From positions 806,001-870,000 of the forward strand of contig NZ_JADOTY010000001.1 of assembly GCF_015751785.1 (NCBI RefSeq): 64,000 bases of DNA. Reading direction: 5' to 3'. The notes below the pieces were generated by a model. That model was given only the letters and a program-made list of their open reading frames with translations, had not been told where the DNA came from and ran no database searches. The DNA is from Micromonospora vinacea (GTDB lineage Bacteria > Actinomycetota > Actinomycetes > Mycobacteriales > Micromonosporaceae). Each line of letters starts with the position of its first letter. The stretch's first letter is position 1. The translations under genes and the position numbers were made by a program. Below are positions 24,677-34,600 of the stretch, one piece after another.

Positions 24677-25374
24677 GCCGCCGGCTTGCGCAGCACGTAC
24701 CCCACGCCGCGGAGAGTGTGGATCAGCCGGGGTTGGGTGGTGTCGACCTTGCGCCGCAGGTACGAGATGTAGGACTCGACGATGTTGTCGTCGCCCCGGA
24801 AGTCGTAGTTCCAGACGTGGTCGAGGATCTGCGCCTTGGAGAGCACCCGGTTGGCGTTGAGCATCAGGTACCGCAGCAGCTTGAACTCGGTCGGCGAGAG
24901 CTGCACCCGCTGGCCGGCCCGGTGCACCTCGTGGGTTTCCTCGTCCAACTCCAGATCGGCGAAGGTGAGCCGGGACGGGGCCTGCTCGCCGGTAGTGGTG
25001 CGGCGCAGCACAGCGCGGATCCGGGCGGTCAGCTCCTCCAGGCTGAACGGCTTCGTGACGTAGTCGTCGCCGCCCAGGGTCAGCCCACGGATCTTGTCGT
25101 CGGTGGCGTCCCGGGCGGTCAGGAACACCACCGGGGTACGCGTGCCGCCCTCGCGGAGCATCCGGATGACCTCGAAGCCGTCGAGGTCGGGGAGCATCAC
25201 GTCGAGCACCACCAGGTCGGGCCGGTGGTCCTTGGCGGCGTTGAGCGCGGCGCTCCCACTTGTCGCTGTGGCCACGTCGAAGCCCGCGAACCGCAGGCTC
25301 GCGGAGAGCAGTTCGAGGATGTTGGGGTCGTCCTCGACGACGAGCAGTCGCGCCTCGGTCTGGGTAGCGGGCAT
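24673..25374 (-). CDS. OmpR-family response regulator
   Basis: A 233-residue regulator. Receiver domain at residues 8-125, with the acidic pair EDD, phosphorylated Asp58 in VVLDVMLPDLDGFEV, LTARDA and TKPF (the conserved Lys). The winged-helix DNA-binding domain occupies residues about 140-230 (LSPTEFKLLRYLM, ILDHVWNYDFRGDDNIVESYISYLRRKVD, TLRGVGYVLR). The gene overlaps the kinase gene by 4 nt. The likely target is htrA, because a TTCCAGG direct repeat lies before that gene. The family is close to TrcR/PrrA-type actinobacterial regulators. Confidence 0.96.
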   Translation of the reverse strand: MPATQTEARLLVVEDDPNILELLSASLRFAGFDVATATSGSAALNAAKDHRPDLVVLDVMLPDLDGFEVIRMLREGGTRTPVVFLTARDATDDKIRGLTLGGDDYVTKPFSLEELTARIRAVLRRTTTGEQAPSRLTFADLELDEETHEVHRAGQRVQLSPTEFKLLRYLMLNANRVLSKAQILDHVWNYDFRGDDNIVESYISYLRRKVDTTQPRLIHTLRGVGYVLRKPAA

Positions 25375-25459
25375 GCGCCCATCATCGGTGACATCACTGC
25401 GCCAGCGCTGGACGCTTCCTGCAAAAAGGCTGTGAGTCGCCGGCGGTCGGCGACATCGG

Positions 25460-26071
25460 TCAGCGCAGCAGGCGACGCAGCCCGTCGAGGGCGCCGTCGA
25501 GCAGCCGGATCGCGGTGCGCAGCTGGGTGTCGCTGAACTGTCGGGCGCGCATCAGCCGGCCCACCTCGGCGGTGAACGCGGCCAGCCGCTGGTCCAGCTC
25601 GTCGAGCAGCTCGGCCTGCGGCCCTCCGGTCGACGCCGGCCGGGGCGGCGGCGCGGGCGCCTCCCAGCGGGCCCGCCGGGTCTGCCGGGTGGCCTCGCTC
25701 AGCTCCCGCTTGAGGTCGCGTGCCGATCCGCGTACCTCACTGCGGATCTCGCCGGCCAGGCTGGAGAGGTCCGCGACGGAGGCCGCGATGTCCGTTTCCA
25801 GCGCTGTCAACTCGCCGGCCCGCTGGCGCAGCTCCTCGCGGCCGGCGTCGGTGATGTCGTACGTCTTGCGCCCACCGGCCGCTGTGTGGCTGACCAGACC
25901 CTCGACCTCCAGCCGTTGCAGGCGGGGGTAGATGGTGCCGGCGCTGGGCGCGTACAGCCCGAGGAACCGGTCCTCCAGCAGGCGGATCAGCTCGTAGCCG
26001 TGCTTCGGGCCGTCGTCGAGGAGCTTGAGCAGGTAGAGCCGGAGCCGCCCGTGGCTGAACACGGCGGTCAC
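25460..26071 (-). CDS. PadR-family transcriptional regulator
   Basis: A 203-residue regulator. The N-terminal winged helix (residues about 5-85) shows LRLYLLKLLDDGPKHGYELI, APSAGTIYPRLQRLEVEGLV and RKTYDITDAGREEL, all PadR hallmarks. The C-terminal half is a helical, charged extension with Ala/Arg/Glu-rich and Pro-rich parts, ending in a helix that probably dimerises (PadR subfamily 2-like). It overlaps the upstream DUF4097 gene by ATGA, so it is the second gene of the operon. It likely represses its own operon through the palindrome at 26948-26961. Confidence 0.93.
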   Translation of the reverse strand: MTAVFSHGRLRLYLLKLLDDGPKHGYELIRLLEDRFLGLYAPSAGTIYPRLQRLEVEGLVSHTAAGGRKTYDITDAGREELRQRAGELTALETDIAASVADLSSLAGEIRSEVRGSARDLKRELSEATRQTRRARWEAPAPPPRPASTGGPQAELLDELDQRLAAFTAEVGRLMRARQFSDTQLRTAIRLLDGALDGLRRLLR

Positions 26072-26892
26072 GGCAGCTCCTCCCCATCGTCGTCGACGGC
26101 TCGGGCGAGCAGGGCGATGCTCCCCGAGGTCGCGGAAGCCCAGAGCTTACCTTCGCCGGCGCCGAGCACCCCCTCGCTGCTGGGCAGTGGGAACGTCGAG
26201 GTGCGCAGCTGCGGAAAGCCGCTGGTGATGCGCCCGGAGGCGGTGTTCAGCTGGACGGCGAGGTCGCTGTCCGCGCGGACCCGGACGGTGATGCTGCCCG
26301 AGATGGTGGTCAACCGGATCTCGCTGCCCCGGGGGTTGTCCAGGTCGCAGGTGATGGCGCCGGAGACGGTCTGCGCCCGTACCCGGTCGGCGGCGCTGTC
26401 GGCGAGGATCACCTCCCCGGAGACCGTCTCCACTGTGAGGTCGCCTCGGACGCCGAGCGCCTCCACCGGCCCCGAGGTGAGCTTCGCGGAGGTGCTGCCG
26501 CGCAGCCCCATCAGGGTGATCTGGCCGGCGACGACGTTGACTGTGGTCTGCCGGCGCAGGCCGGAGGCGACCAGCGAGCCCGCGACCAGGCCCAGGTCGG
26601 CGAGGACGTCGGCGGGCACCGCGACGGAGACGTCCACCCGGGGATAGCGGTGGATCATCCGGAACCACCGCAGCAGGTCCGACCAGCCGCGACCGCGCTC
26701 CTGGCGGATGCTGAGCCGGCCGTCGGTGTGGTCGACCAGGACCGGCCGACGGCCGACCTGGGTCACGTCGATCCGGGTCGGCCCGTCGGTGGCGACCACG
26801 TTGAGCCGTCCACTGATCAGTCGAACGTCCAGCCGGACGACCGGAGCGTCCACTGTGAGCCGTTGCGGGCTCTCGACCGTCCATCCGGCCAT
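26068..26892 (-). CDS. DUF4097 beta-helix protein
   Basis: A 274-residue protein with the repeated short beta strands of DUF4097/adhesin-like beta-solenoids: ISGRLNVVAT, VAGQITLMGL, SGPVEALGVRGDLTVETVSG, SGAITCDLDN, ISGSITVRV, SGRITSGFP, TSGSIALLA. The recurring G-x-(I/V)-x-(V/L) turns are clear. No signal peptide or membrane segment is seen. The ATG at 26892 has AGAGGGGG just upstream. DUF4097 genes in actinomycetes commonly pair with PadR regulators, as here; the molecular role is unknown. Confidence 0.88.
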   Translation of the reverse strand: MAGWTVESPQRLTVDAPVVRLDVRLISGRLNVVATDGPTRIDVTQVGRRPVLVDHTDGRLSIRQERGRGWSDLLRWFRMIHRYPRVDVSVAVPADVLADLGLVAGSLVASGLRRQTTVNVVAGQITLMGLRGSTSAKLTSGPVEALGVRGDLTVETVSGEVILADSAADRVRAQTVSGAITCDLDNPRGSEIRLTTISGSITVRVRADSDLAVQLNTASGRITSGFPQLRTSTFPLPSSEGVLGAGEGKLWASATSGSIALLARAVDDDGEELP

Positions 26893-26940
26893 GGCGTCCC
26901 CCTCTCGACGACGCGCGGGAGGCACGCCGAACAGGAGGAG

Positions 26941-26961
26941 ACTGTAACGCGATACATCGCG
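26941..26961 (-). promoter_or_regulatory. Promoter and palindromic operator of the DUF4097-padR operon
   Basis: The palindrome CGCGAT-AC-ATCGCG (26948-26961) lies directly upstream of a minus-strand TACAGT -10 box (26946-26941). A PadR bound here would block RNA polymerase, consistent with autorepression. Confidence 0.6.
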
Positions 26962-27016
26962 ACACTACAAGACTGTCGGGAGTTGGTCGCCGGCCCGACG
27001 TCCGGCGTGGCTCCCG

Positions 27017-27955
27017 TCAGGCCGCCAGGTCCAGCTCCCGATCGGCGAGCCGCGTCGGCACGGGAACGGCGGGGGTCACCGTCGGCACCGGCCGCAGCCG
27101 GGCCCGCGCCCCGGCACCCGCCGTGGGCACCAGGTGTACGGCCGACTCGGCGGCCCGGGCCAGCAACCGTCGATCGGCGTCACGGGCCGGGTGCAGCGCG
27201 CCGGCGATCGTCACCGAGACCACCAGTTCCCGCGCCGCGACCACCCGGGCCACCGAGCGCAGCAGGGTGTCCGCACCGAGGAAGGCGGCTGCCGTGGTGG
27301 TCGACCCGGTGACCAGACAGCGGTAGGTGAGCCGCAGCGGCACCACCGGGCTGCCCGTGTCGATGGCCGCCTGGAACGTCGCGGGCCGGAAACCACCACC
27401 GGGGCGGCAGTCGGTGGCGTCCTTCCCGGCGCACCACGTCGTACCCTCCGGAAAGACCGCCACCGACCGACCGGCGCGCAGCGCGTCGGCGACCCGGCCC
27501 ACGGTCCTCGGCAGCGCCAGCGGCCGGGCGCGGTCCACGAAGACAGTGCCCGCCGCCGCGGCCAGCAGACCGACCACCGGCCAGGAGCGGATTTCCCGCT
27601 TCGCGACCATCCGGGTGGGCGCGACCGCCAGCACCGCGAGGATGTCCAGCCAGGAGACGTGGTTGGCGACCAGCAGCGCGCGCCGCCGGGGCAGCCGACC
27701 CTTGACCACGAGGCGGACGCCGAAGGCACGCGCGGTGGCCCGCGCCCAGCCACTGAGCAGAACCTGCCGTTCCCGGGTGGGGAGCACCGGCAACAGCAGT
27801 ACCACCGGGATCCCGGCCAGCAGCATGCCGAGCGCGGCGACCAGCCTGAGCACCCGGCGGGCCACCGGCACCGTGGGCACCTCGCCGGCCGCCGGCAGGC
27901 AGTCGTCGTCGCAGCCCGAGGAGGGCCGCCACAGGTCACGCGGCACGGCGGTCAC
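27017..27955 (-). CDS. 1-acylglycerol-3-phosphate acyltransferase-like protein (OlsA-type candidate)
   Basis: A 312-residue PlsC-family acyltransferase. A hydrophobic helix lies near residues 35-55 (LRLVAALGMLLAGIPVVLLL). The catalytic NHVSWLD gives His-x4-Asp, FVDRAR and VAVFPEGTTW provide the acceptor site, and VVPLRLTY the fourth block. It has a GTG start overlapping the stop of the GNAT-type N-acyltransferase by GTGA. Coupling of an N-acyltransferase with an O-acyltransferase is the arrangement of OlsB-OlsA, which make ornithine lipids; that pathway assignment is inference. Confidence 0.87.
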   Translation of the reverse strand: MTAVPRDLWRPSSGCDDDCLPAAGEVPTVPVARRVLRLVAALGMLLAGIPVVLLLPVLPTRERQVLLSGWARATARAFGVRLVVKGRLPRRRALLVANHVSWLDILAVLAVAPTRMVAKREIRSWPVVGLLAAAAGTVFVDRARPLALPRTVGRVADALRAGRSVAVFPEGTTWCAGKDATDCRPGGGFRPATFQAAIDTGSPVVPLRLTYRCLVTGSTTTAAAFLGADTLLRSVARVVAARELVVSVTIAGALHPARDADRRLLARAAESAVHLVPTAGAGARARLRPVPTVTPAVPVPTRLADRELDLAA

Positions 27956-28725
27956 CGCTGCTCTCCGCCCAGGAAGTGCCGCAGGTAGCGCGGGTTCATC
28001 CGGTCCAGGGAGAAGAGGACGTAGAAGTCCGCGCACCCGAAGTCGCTGTCGTACGACGGCTCGCCGCAGATCCACGCGCCGAGCCGGAGATAGCCCCGCA
28101 ACAGCGGCGGAAACGCGACCCGTCCGGTCGGGGCGGCGGCGACCGGGCCGGCGGCAGCCGCCTCGGTGAACCAGGGCCGCAACGGCCGGACCCGCAGCGG
28201 CGGCGGCGACAGGTGGCGGGCCCGGGCCTGGGTCCACACCTCGGCGACCGTCCGCCCGCCGTCGCCCACCGGCACCGACGCGCAACCGCCGAGCCAGCGG
28301 GAGCCGCGCAGGTGCAGGTACCTGATGATGCCCGCCCACATCAGGTTGATCACCGCGCCGGAGCGGTGGTCCGGATGCACGCAGGACCGACCCGCCTCGA
28401 CCAGGTCGCCCCGGAGCGGGTCGAGGGGGCTCAGGTCGAACTCGTCCTCGGCGTAGCGCCGGGTGGTGCGCCCCGGCGGCAGCAGCCGGTACGTACCGAC
28501 CACCTCGCCGGTGCTGTCCTCGCGAACGATCAGGTGGTCGCAGTACGCGTCGAAGGGATCCACGTCCAGCCCGGCCTCGCCGGGAAGGAGGGTGGCGCCG
28601 AGCTCGGTGGCGAACACCTCGTGGCGCAGGCGTTGCGCGGCCGCGACCTGGGTGGGGTCGTCGGCGATCAGCAGGGTGTATCCGCTGGTCTTCAGGGGTG
28701 CGCCAGCGGCATGCAGAACGGCCAT
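27952..28725 (-). CDS. GNAT-fold N-acyltransferase (OlsB-type candidate)
   Basis: A 257-residue acyltransferase of the OlsB/hemolysin family. Seen: RLRHEVFATELGA, DPFDAYCDHLIVRE, VVGTYRLLPPG, EAGRSCVHPDHRSGAVINLMWAGI (acyl donor-binding loop with RSCVH), and a C-terminal FPPLLRGYLRLGAWICGEPSYD...DRMNPRYLRHF. OlsB adds a 3-hydroxyacyl chain to ornithine. The ATG at 28725 is chosen because the OlsB fold begins shortly after; a GTG 11 codons earlier is possible and neither has a good ribosome binding site. It is the first gene of a two-gene unit with the O-acyltransferase. Confidence 0.82.
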   Translation of the reverse strand: MAVLHAAGAPLKTSGYTLLIADDPTQVAAAQRLRHEVFATELGATLLPGEAGLDVDPFDAYCDHLIVREDSTGEVVGTYRLLPPGRTTRRYAEDEFDLSPLDPLRGDLVEAGRSCVHPDHRSGAVINLMWAGIIRYLHLRGSRWLGGCASVPVGDGGRTVAEVWTQARARHLSPPPLRVRPLRPWFTEAAAAGPVAAAPTGRVAFPPLLRGYLRLGAWICGEPSYDSDFGCADFYVLFSLDRMNPRYLRHFLGGEQR

Positions 28726-28874
28726 GGGATCTGTGTAAGGGCCCGGGTTGCCATTCACGGGGACCACTGGTGTCGGCAGGATGAACGCCGGCCGGCAGAT
28801 GGCTCGCACAGCGGTCGTGCGAGGCTGCGGAACGGACCGGCGACGACGCCGGCACGCACCACCGGAGGTCGACG

Positions 28875-29522
28875 ATGCGCATCGAGTCCCGCTACAACGG
28901 GCCCGCCGGTTCCGGCAACGGCGGCTGGAGCGCGGGGGTCTTCGCCGCCGAGGCGGGCGGCAGCGGGCCGGTCGAGGTGACGCTGCGCCGGCCCCCACCG
29001 CTGGAGACCGAGCTGACAGTGGTCGACGGCGAGGTCCGGGACCCGACCGGCGAGCTGGTGGCCGAGGTGCGCCCGGCCGGGGTGATCGATGTCGTCGTAC
29101 CCCCTGTCGACCTGGACACGGCGGTGGCCGCCGCGGCCCGCTACCCCGGCCTGGTCGAGCATCCGTTCCCCACCTGTTACGTCTGCGGGCCGCAGCGGGC
29201 CGACGGGCTGCGGATCTTCCCCGGCGGGCTGCCGGATGGCCGGACCGCCGCGCCGTTCCGCGCGCCCGAGCAGGTCAGCGTGGCCACGGTCTGGGCGGCG
29301 CTGGACTGCCCCGGTGGTTGGGCGGTGCTCGCGCCGGGCCGCCCGTACCTGCTGGGCCGGATCGCCGCCATGGTCGCGGCGCTGCCCGGGCCGGGCGACC
29401 AGTGCGTGGTCACCGGAAAGTTGCTGCGCGTCGATGGGCGCAAGGCACTCGTGCACACCAGCCTGTACGGCCCGGACGGGTCGTTGCTCGGCGCGGCCCG
29501 GGCGACCTGGATCGCCCGCTGA
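28875..29522 (+). CDS. Hypothetical protein, possible hotdog-fold thioesterase-like
   Basis: A 215-residue protein without a domain I can name securely. It begins MRIESRYNGPAGSGNGGW. The middle has FPTCYVCGPQRADGLRIFPG, a Cys-x2-Cys-Gly turn, and later WAALDCPGGWAV, then a strand-rich C-terminal half (VVTGKLLRVDGRKALVHTSL, LGAARATWIAR). The Asn-Gly-Gly start and the long central helix before CPGGW recall acyl-CoA thioesterase/hotdog proteins, but this is only suggestive. A CGGAGG ribosome binding site precedes the ATG. It is divergent from the OlsB-like gene. Confidence 0.72.
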   Translation: MRIESRYNGPAGSGNGGWSAGVFAAEAGGSGPVEVTLRRPPPLETELTVVDGEVRDPTGELVAEVRPAGVIDVVVPPVDLDTAVAAAARYPGLVEHPFPTCYVCGPQRADGLRIFPGGLPDGRTAAPFRAPEQVSVATVWAALDCPGGWAVLAPGRPYLLGRIAAMVAALPGPGDQCVVTGKLLRVDGRKALVHTSLYGPDGSLLGAARATWIAR

Positions 29523-29663
29523 ACCCGTTCGTCGTCCGCAGGGATGAGTCGCCTCCACCCCGCGACGGAGGCAAACGTACCGACCGCGCCTGATTGACCT
29601 TGTTGCCACGGGCCGTCACGCTGTGCCACGGCGTACCTCTACGCCACACACGGGAGGAGAACG

Positions 29664-30599
29664 ATGTCTGACGGGCAGCGAAGCCCCACCAGCGACGGTC
29701 AGATCGTGGTGTCCGGTCTGACGAAGCAGTACAAGAACGTCCGGGCGGTGAACAACCTGTCCTTCACCGTGGCGCCGGGGCGGGTGACCGGCTTCCTCGG
29801 CCCGAACGGCGCCGGCAAGACCACCACGCTGCGCATGCTGCTGAACCTGGTCACGCCGACCGCCGGCACCGCCACCATCAGCGGTCGGCGGTACGCCGAC
29901 CTCTCCGACCCGCTGCGGCAGGTCGGAGCGGTACTGGAGGCGTCCAGCGCGCACAAGGGCCGCACCGGCATCAACCACCTCCGGGTCATCTGCGCGGCGG
30001 CCGGGCTGCCCAAGGAGCGGGCCGACGAAGCGTTGGCCCTGGTCGGGCTGACCCCGGCGGCGAAGCGAAAGTTCAAGGGTTACTCGCTGGGCATGAAGCA
30101 GCGGCTCGGCATCGCCGCCGCGATGCTCGGTGACCCCCGCGTGCTGATCCTCGACGAGCCGGCCAACGGGCTGGACCCGGAGGGCATCCGGTGGATGCGT
30201 GGGTTCCTCAAGAACCTCGCCCACGAGGGCCGTACGGTGCTCGTCTCCAGCCACCTGCTGTCGGAGATGCAGCTGCTCGCCGACGACGTGGTGATCATCG
30301 CGGCCGGGCAGCTGGTCCGGCAGGGTCCGGTCGAGCAGGTGCTCGGGTCGATGGCCCAGGGCGCCCGGGTCCGGGTCCGCACCCCGCAGGCCGAGGCGTT
30401 GACCGCCGCCCTGAAGGCGCAGTCGGCGACCATCGAGACCGACGAGCAGGGTGTGTTGCTGGTCGGCGGGGTGGACGCCCCGACGATCGGCCGGTCCGCC
30501 CTCGCGGCCGGGGTCGAGCTGCACGAACTGACCACCGAACGGCCCGATCTGGAACGGGTCTTCCTGGAGCTGACGGCCGGAAAGGCGGGCATCCGATGA
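29664..30599 (+). CDS. ABC transporter ATP-binding protein
   Basis: A 311-residue nucleotide-binding subunit. Seen: Walker A FLGPNGAGKTTTLRML, Q-loop region VGAVLEASSAHKG, signature YSLGMKQRLGIAAAML (LGMKQ in place of LSGGQ, as is usual in DrrA/CcmA-like and lantibiotic-type exporters), Walker B VLILDEPANGLDP, and the H-loop VLVSSHLLSEM. The C-terminal ~80 residues form a small accessory domain as in DrrA-type exporters. GGAGGAG precedes the ATG. The stop overlaps the permease start by ATGA. It is an exporter of unknown substrate. Confidence 0.94.
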   Translation: MSDGQRSPTSDGQIVVSGLTKQYKNVRAVNNLSFTVAPGRVTGFLGPNGAGKTTTLRMLLNLVTPTAGTATISGRRYADLSDPLRQVGAVLEASSAHKGRTGINHLRVICAAAGLPKERADEALALVGLTPAAKRKFKGYSLGMKQRLGIAAAMLGDPRVLILDEPANGLDPEGIRWMRGFLKNLAHEGRTVLVSSHLLSEMQLLADDVVIIAAGQLVRQGPVEQVLGSMAQGARVRVRTPQAEALTAALKAQSATIETDEQGVLLVGGVDAPTIGRSALAAGVELHELTTERPDLERVFLELTAGKAGIR

Positions 30600-31408
30600 A
30601 CCTGGTCCGATCCGAGCTACTCAAGATCCGTACCACCAGCACCTGGTGGTGGCTGGCTCTCGGCGCGTTCCTGTCGATCGCCCTGGCGTTCGCGATCAAT
30701 GCGTGGTTGGCCGTCACGGCGCTCGGCGGCGACGCCGACGAGATCGGCGTCAGCGCCGAGCAGGCGACCGCGCCGGCGCAGGCGGCGAACCTCTACACCT
30801 CGGGCCAGTACCTCGGGCTGATGTTCGTGATGCTCATCGGCATCCTGATGGTCACCAACGAGTTCTTCCACCAGACCGCGACCACGACGTTCCTGACGAC
30901 TCCCCGGCGCACGTCGGTCATCGTCAGCAAGCTCGTCGCCGCCAGCCTGCTCGGCTTCATGTTCTGGTTGGCGACCACGCTGATCGACCTGGCCGCCGGC
31001 TCGATCTTCCTGTCCGCGAACGACTACGGCACCCAGCTCGGTGAGTGGCCGGTGCAGCGGGCGCTGCTGTTCAACCTGCTGGCCTACGCCATCTGGACGA
31101 TCCTCGGGGTGGGCATCGGCACGCTGATCACCAACCAGCTCGGAGCGGTGATCACGGCGGCGGTGCTCTATCTGATCGGCACCCAGGTGGTGGGTCTGCT
31201 CTTCCTGCTCCTGTCGAATCTCCTCGACAGCCAGGCGGTGCTCAAGTGGCAGGTGATCTGGCCCGCTGTGGCATCCCAGGTCATGATCACGGAGGGCACC
31301 TCGGAGTTCACCCCGTCCTGGTGGGTGGGTGCCCTGGTGCTGATCGGCTACGCGCTGGTCAGCGGAGTTGTCGGGGTCCTGCTCACCCGACGGCGCGACA
31401 TCGCCTGA
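30596..31408 (+). CDS. ABC-2 type transporter permease
   Basis: A 270-residue membrane subunit with six hydrophobic segments: about residues 18-42, 72-92 (LGLMFVMLIGILMVTNEFF), 108-135, 148-175, 182-205 and 240-262. NEFFHQTATTTFLTTPRR after helix 2 is typical of the ABC-2 family in Gram-positive bacteria. The ATG overlaps the ATPase stop by 4 nt, so the two subunits are made together. The pair would form a 2+2 exporter. Confidence 0.92.
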   Translation: MNLVRSELLKIRTTSTWWWLALGAFLSIALAFAINAWLAVTALGGDADEIGVSAEQATAPAQAANLYTSGQYLGLMFVMLIGILMVTNEFFHQTATTTFLTTPRRTSVIVSKLVAASLLGFMFWLATTLIDLAAGSIFLSANDYGTQLGEWPVQRALLFNLLAYAIWTILGVGIGTLITNQLGAVITAAVLYLIGTQVVGLLFLLLSNLLDSQAVLKWQVIWPAVASQVMITEGTSEFTPSWWVGALVLIGYALVSGVVGVLLTRRRDIA

Positions 31409-31417
31409 CGGCGTCCG

Positions 31418-31459
31418 CGACCCCGGGGCGGCGGCGACGAGCTGGCCGCTCCGGGGTCG
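31418..31459 (+). terminator. Hairpin terminator after the ABC transporter operon
   Basis: Arms 31418-31432 and 31445-31459 match at 14 of 15 positions, 10 nt beyond the permease stop. Confidence 0.7.
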
Positions 31460-31683
31460 GGCGTCACCGTCGGCACCCGGCTGGGTGTTACCAGTTCGAC
31501 ACGGTGCGCGCAGGCGTTGCCGAACTTCTGGCATCTTCTGTGAAACCGGCCACGGGTCCGAGGCGGAAATGCCTGCGGGATCGGTACGGCGTAGCCTTGG
31601 AGCCGTCCAGTCCGTGCTCCTCATCGGGCGCGACGACCCACCGCGTGCCACACAAACCCGCGTGAAAGAGGCGATTACCGGCC

Positions 31684-34600
31684 GTGTCGACCCAGCAGAC
31701 TTCGCAGGAGAACCCACTGGCGGGTTTCGGCCCGAATGAGTGGATCGTCGAGGAGATGTACCAGCGCTACCTCGCCGACCCATCGAGCGTCGATTCGGCC
31801 TGGCACGACTTCTTCGCCGACTACCGGCCGGCACCGGGCGCGGCCACGCCGCGCGGCGTCGAATCGTCGGACAAGCCCGCCGCCGCCCCCGAGCCGGACG
31901 GGCAGCCGGAGGCAGCCGCCACTGTCGCCCAGCCGAGCGTCCCGGCCAAGCCAGCGGCCGCGAGCAAGCCGGCCGCCGCCCAGCCGGCACCGGCCAAGCC
32001 CGCTCCGGCCAGCCCCAAGGCCACGCCGGAGAAGGCCGCTCCGGCCAAGCCGGCCGCCAAGGCGGCAGCGCCGAGCGCCGACGGCCCGCAGACCACCCCG
32101 TTGCGGGGCGTCGCCGCGAAGATCGTCCAGAACATGGACGCCTCGCTCAGCGTGCCCACCGCGACAAGCGTGCGCGCGGTCCCGGCCAAGCTGCTGGTGG
32201 ACAACCGCATCGTGATCAACAACCACCTCGCCCGTGGGCGGGGCGGCAAGGTCAGCTTCACCCACCTGGTCGGCTACGCGATGGTGCGCGCGCTGGTCCA
32301 GCACCCCGAGATGAACAACTCCTTCGCCGAGGCCAACGGCAAGCCGGCGGTGGTCCGCCCGGCACACGTCAACCTCGGCATCGCGATCGACCTGGCCAAG
32401 CCGGACGGCAGCCGCAACCTGGTGGTCCCCTCCATCAAGGGCTGCGAGCAGATGGACTTCCGGCAGTTCTGGCAGGCGTACGAGGACGTGGTCCGACGGG
32501 CGCGGCGCAACGAGCTGACCATGGAGGACTACTCCGGCACCACGATCTCGCTGACCAACCCGGGCGGCATCGGCACCGTGCACTCGATGCCGCGGCTCAT
32601 GCAGGGGCAGAGCGCGATCATCGGCGTCGGCGCGATGGAGTACCCGGCCCCCTACCAGGGGATGTCCGAGGCCACCCTCGCCGAGCTGGCGGTCAGCAAG
32701 ATCATCACGCTGACCAGCACGTACGACCACCGGATCATCCAGGGCGCGCAGTCCGGCGAGTTCCTCAAGGTGATGCACGAGCTGATCCTGGGCGAGCACG
32801 GCTTCTACGACCAGATCTTCACCGCGCTGCGCATCCCGTACGAGCCGGTGCGCTGGATGCGCGACGTCGCTGTGAACTCCGAGGGTCAGATCAACAAGAC
32901 CGCCCGGGTGCACGAGCTGATCCACGCGTACCGGGTGCGCGGTCACCTGATGGCCGACACCGACCCGCTGGAATTCAAGATCCGCAAGCACCCCGACCTG
33001 GACGTCCTCCAGCACGGGCTCACCCTGTGGGACCTGGACCGCGAGTTCCCGGTCAACGGCTTCGCCGGCCGGCAGCGGATGAAGCTGCGCGAGATCCTCG
33101 GCGTGCTGCGCGACTCGTACTGCCGCCGGGTCGGCATCGAGTACATGCACATCCAGGACCCGGAGGAGCGGCGCTGGGTCCAGGAACGGATCGAGCGCAA
33201 GTACGAGAAGCCGTCCGCCGACGAGCAGAAGCACGTGCTCAACCGGCTCAACGCGGCCGAGGCGTTCGAGACCTTCCTCCAGACGAAGTACGTCGGCCAG
33301 AAGCGCTTCTCGCTGGAGGGCGGCGAGTCGCTGATCCCGCTGCTCGGTGAGGTGCTGGAGTCCTCCGCCGAGAACGGGCTGGACGAGGTCGTCATCGGCA
33401 TGGCCCACCGGGGTCGGCTGAACGTGCTGGCCAACATCGTCGGCAAGCCGTACGAGAAGATCTTCTCGGAGTTCGAAGGCCACCTGGACCCGCGCTCGAC
33501 GCAGGGTTCCGGCGACGTGAAGTACCACCTGGGTCAGAACGGCAAGTTCACCACCCCGGACGGTGAGCACGCGGTCAAGGTGTCGGTGGTGGCCAACCCT
33601 TCGCACCTGGAGGCCGTCGACCCGGTGCTGGAGGGCATCGTCCGGGCCAAGCAGGACCGGATCGACCTCAAGCTGGAGGGCTACACCGTGCTGCCGCTGG
33701 CGGTGCACGGTGACGCCGCCTTCGCCGGGCAGGGCGTGGTCGCCGAGACGCTCAACCTGTCGCAGCTGCGCGGCTACCGCACCGGCGGCACGGTGCACGT
33801 GGTGGTCAACAACCAGGTCGGCTTCACCACCGCCCCCGAATACAGCCGGTCCAGCCTCTACAGCACCGACGTGGCCCGGATGATCCAGGCGCCGATCTTC
33901 CACGTGAACGGCGACGACCCGGAGGCCGTGGTCCGGGTGGCCCGGCTGGCCTTCGAATACCGGCAGACGTTCAACAAGGACGTCGTGATCGACATGGTCT
34001 GCTACCGCCGGCGCGGGCACAACGAGGGCGACGACCCGTCGATGTCCAACCCCCAGATGTACAAGATCATTGACTCGAAGCGCTCGGTCCGCAAGCTCTA
34101 CACCGAGGAGCTGATCGGTCGCGGCGACATCACGGTGGAAGACGCGGAGGAGCTGCTGCGCGACTACCAGGCGCAGCTGGAGAAGGTCTTCAAGGCCACC
34201 CGGGACGCCGCCTCGGCACCGCGCCAGCTCAACCGGCCGCGCCGCGAGGAGGAGCCGGAGCCGCAGGTCGACACCGCCACCGACGCGTCAGTGGTCAAGG
34301 CCATCGGCGAGGCGCACATCAACCTGCCGGAGGGCTTCACCCCGCACAAGCGGATCCAGCAACTGCTGGACCGGCGGGCCAAGATGTCCGTCGAGGGCAA
34401 CATCGACTGGGGCTTCGGCGAGATCATCGCGCTCGGGGCGCTGCTGCACGACGGTGTCACCGTCCGGCTCGCCGGCCAGGACTCGCGTCGCGGCACGTTC
34501 GTGCAGCGGCACGCCTCGGTGGTCGACTCCCGCACCGGCGACGACTACCTGCCGCTGAAGTCGCTCACCGGCGACGGCGACCGTTCCCGGTTCTTCGTGC

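Noticed and set aside
31675..34020. Open frame of 781 codons on the minus strand
   Set aside because: Antisense shadow of kgd, rich in His, Val and Gly with no domain pattern.
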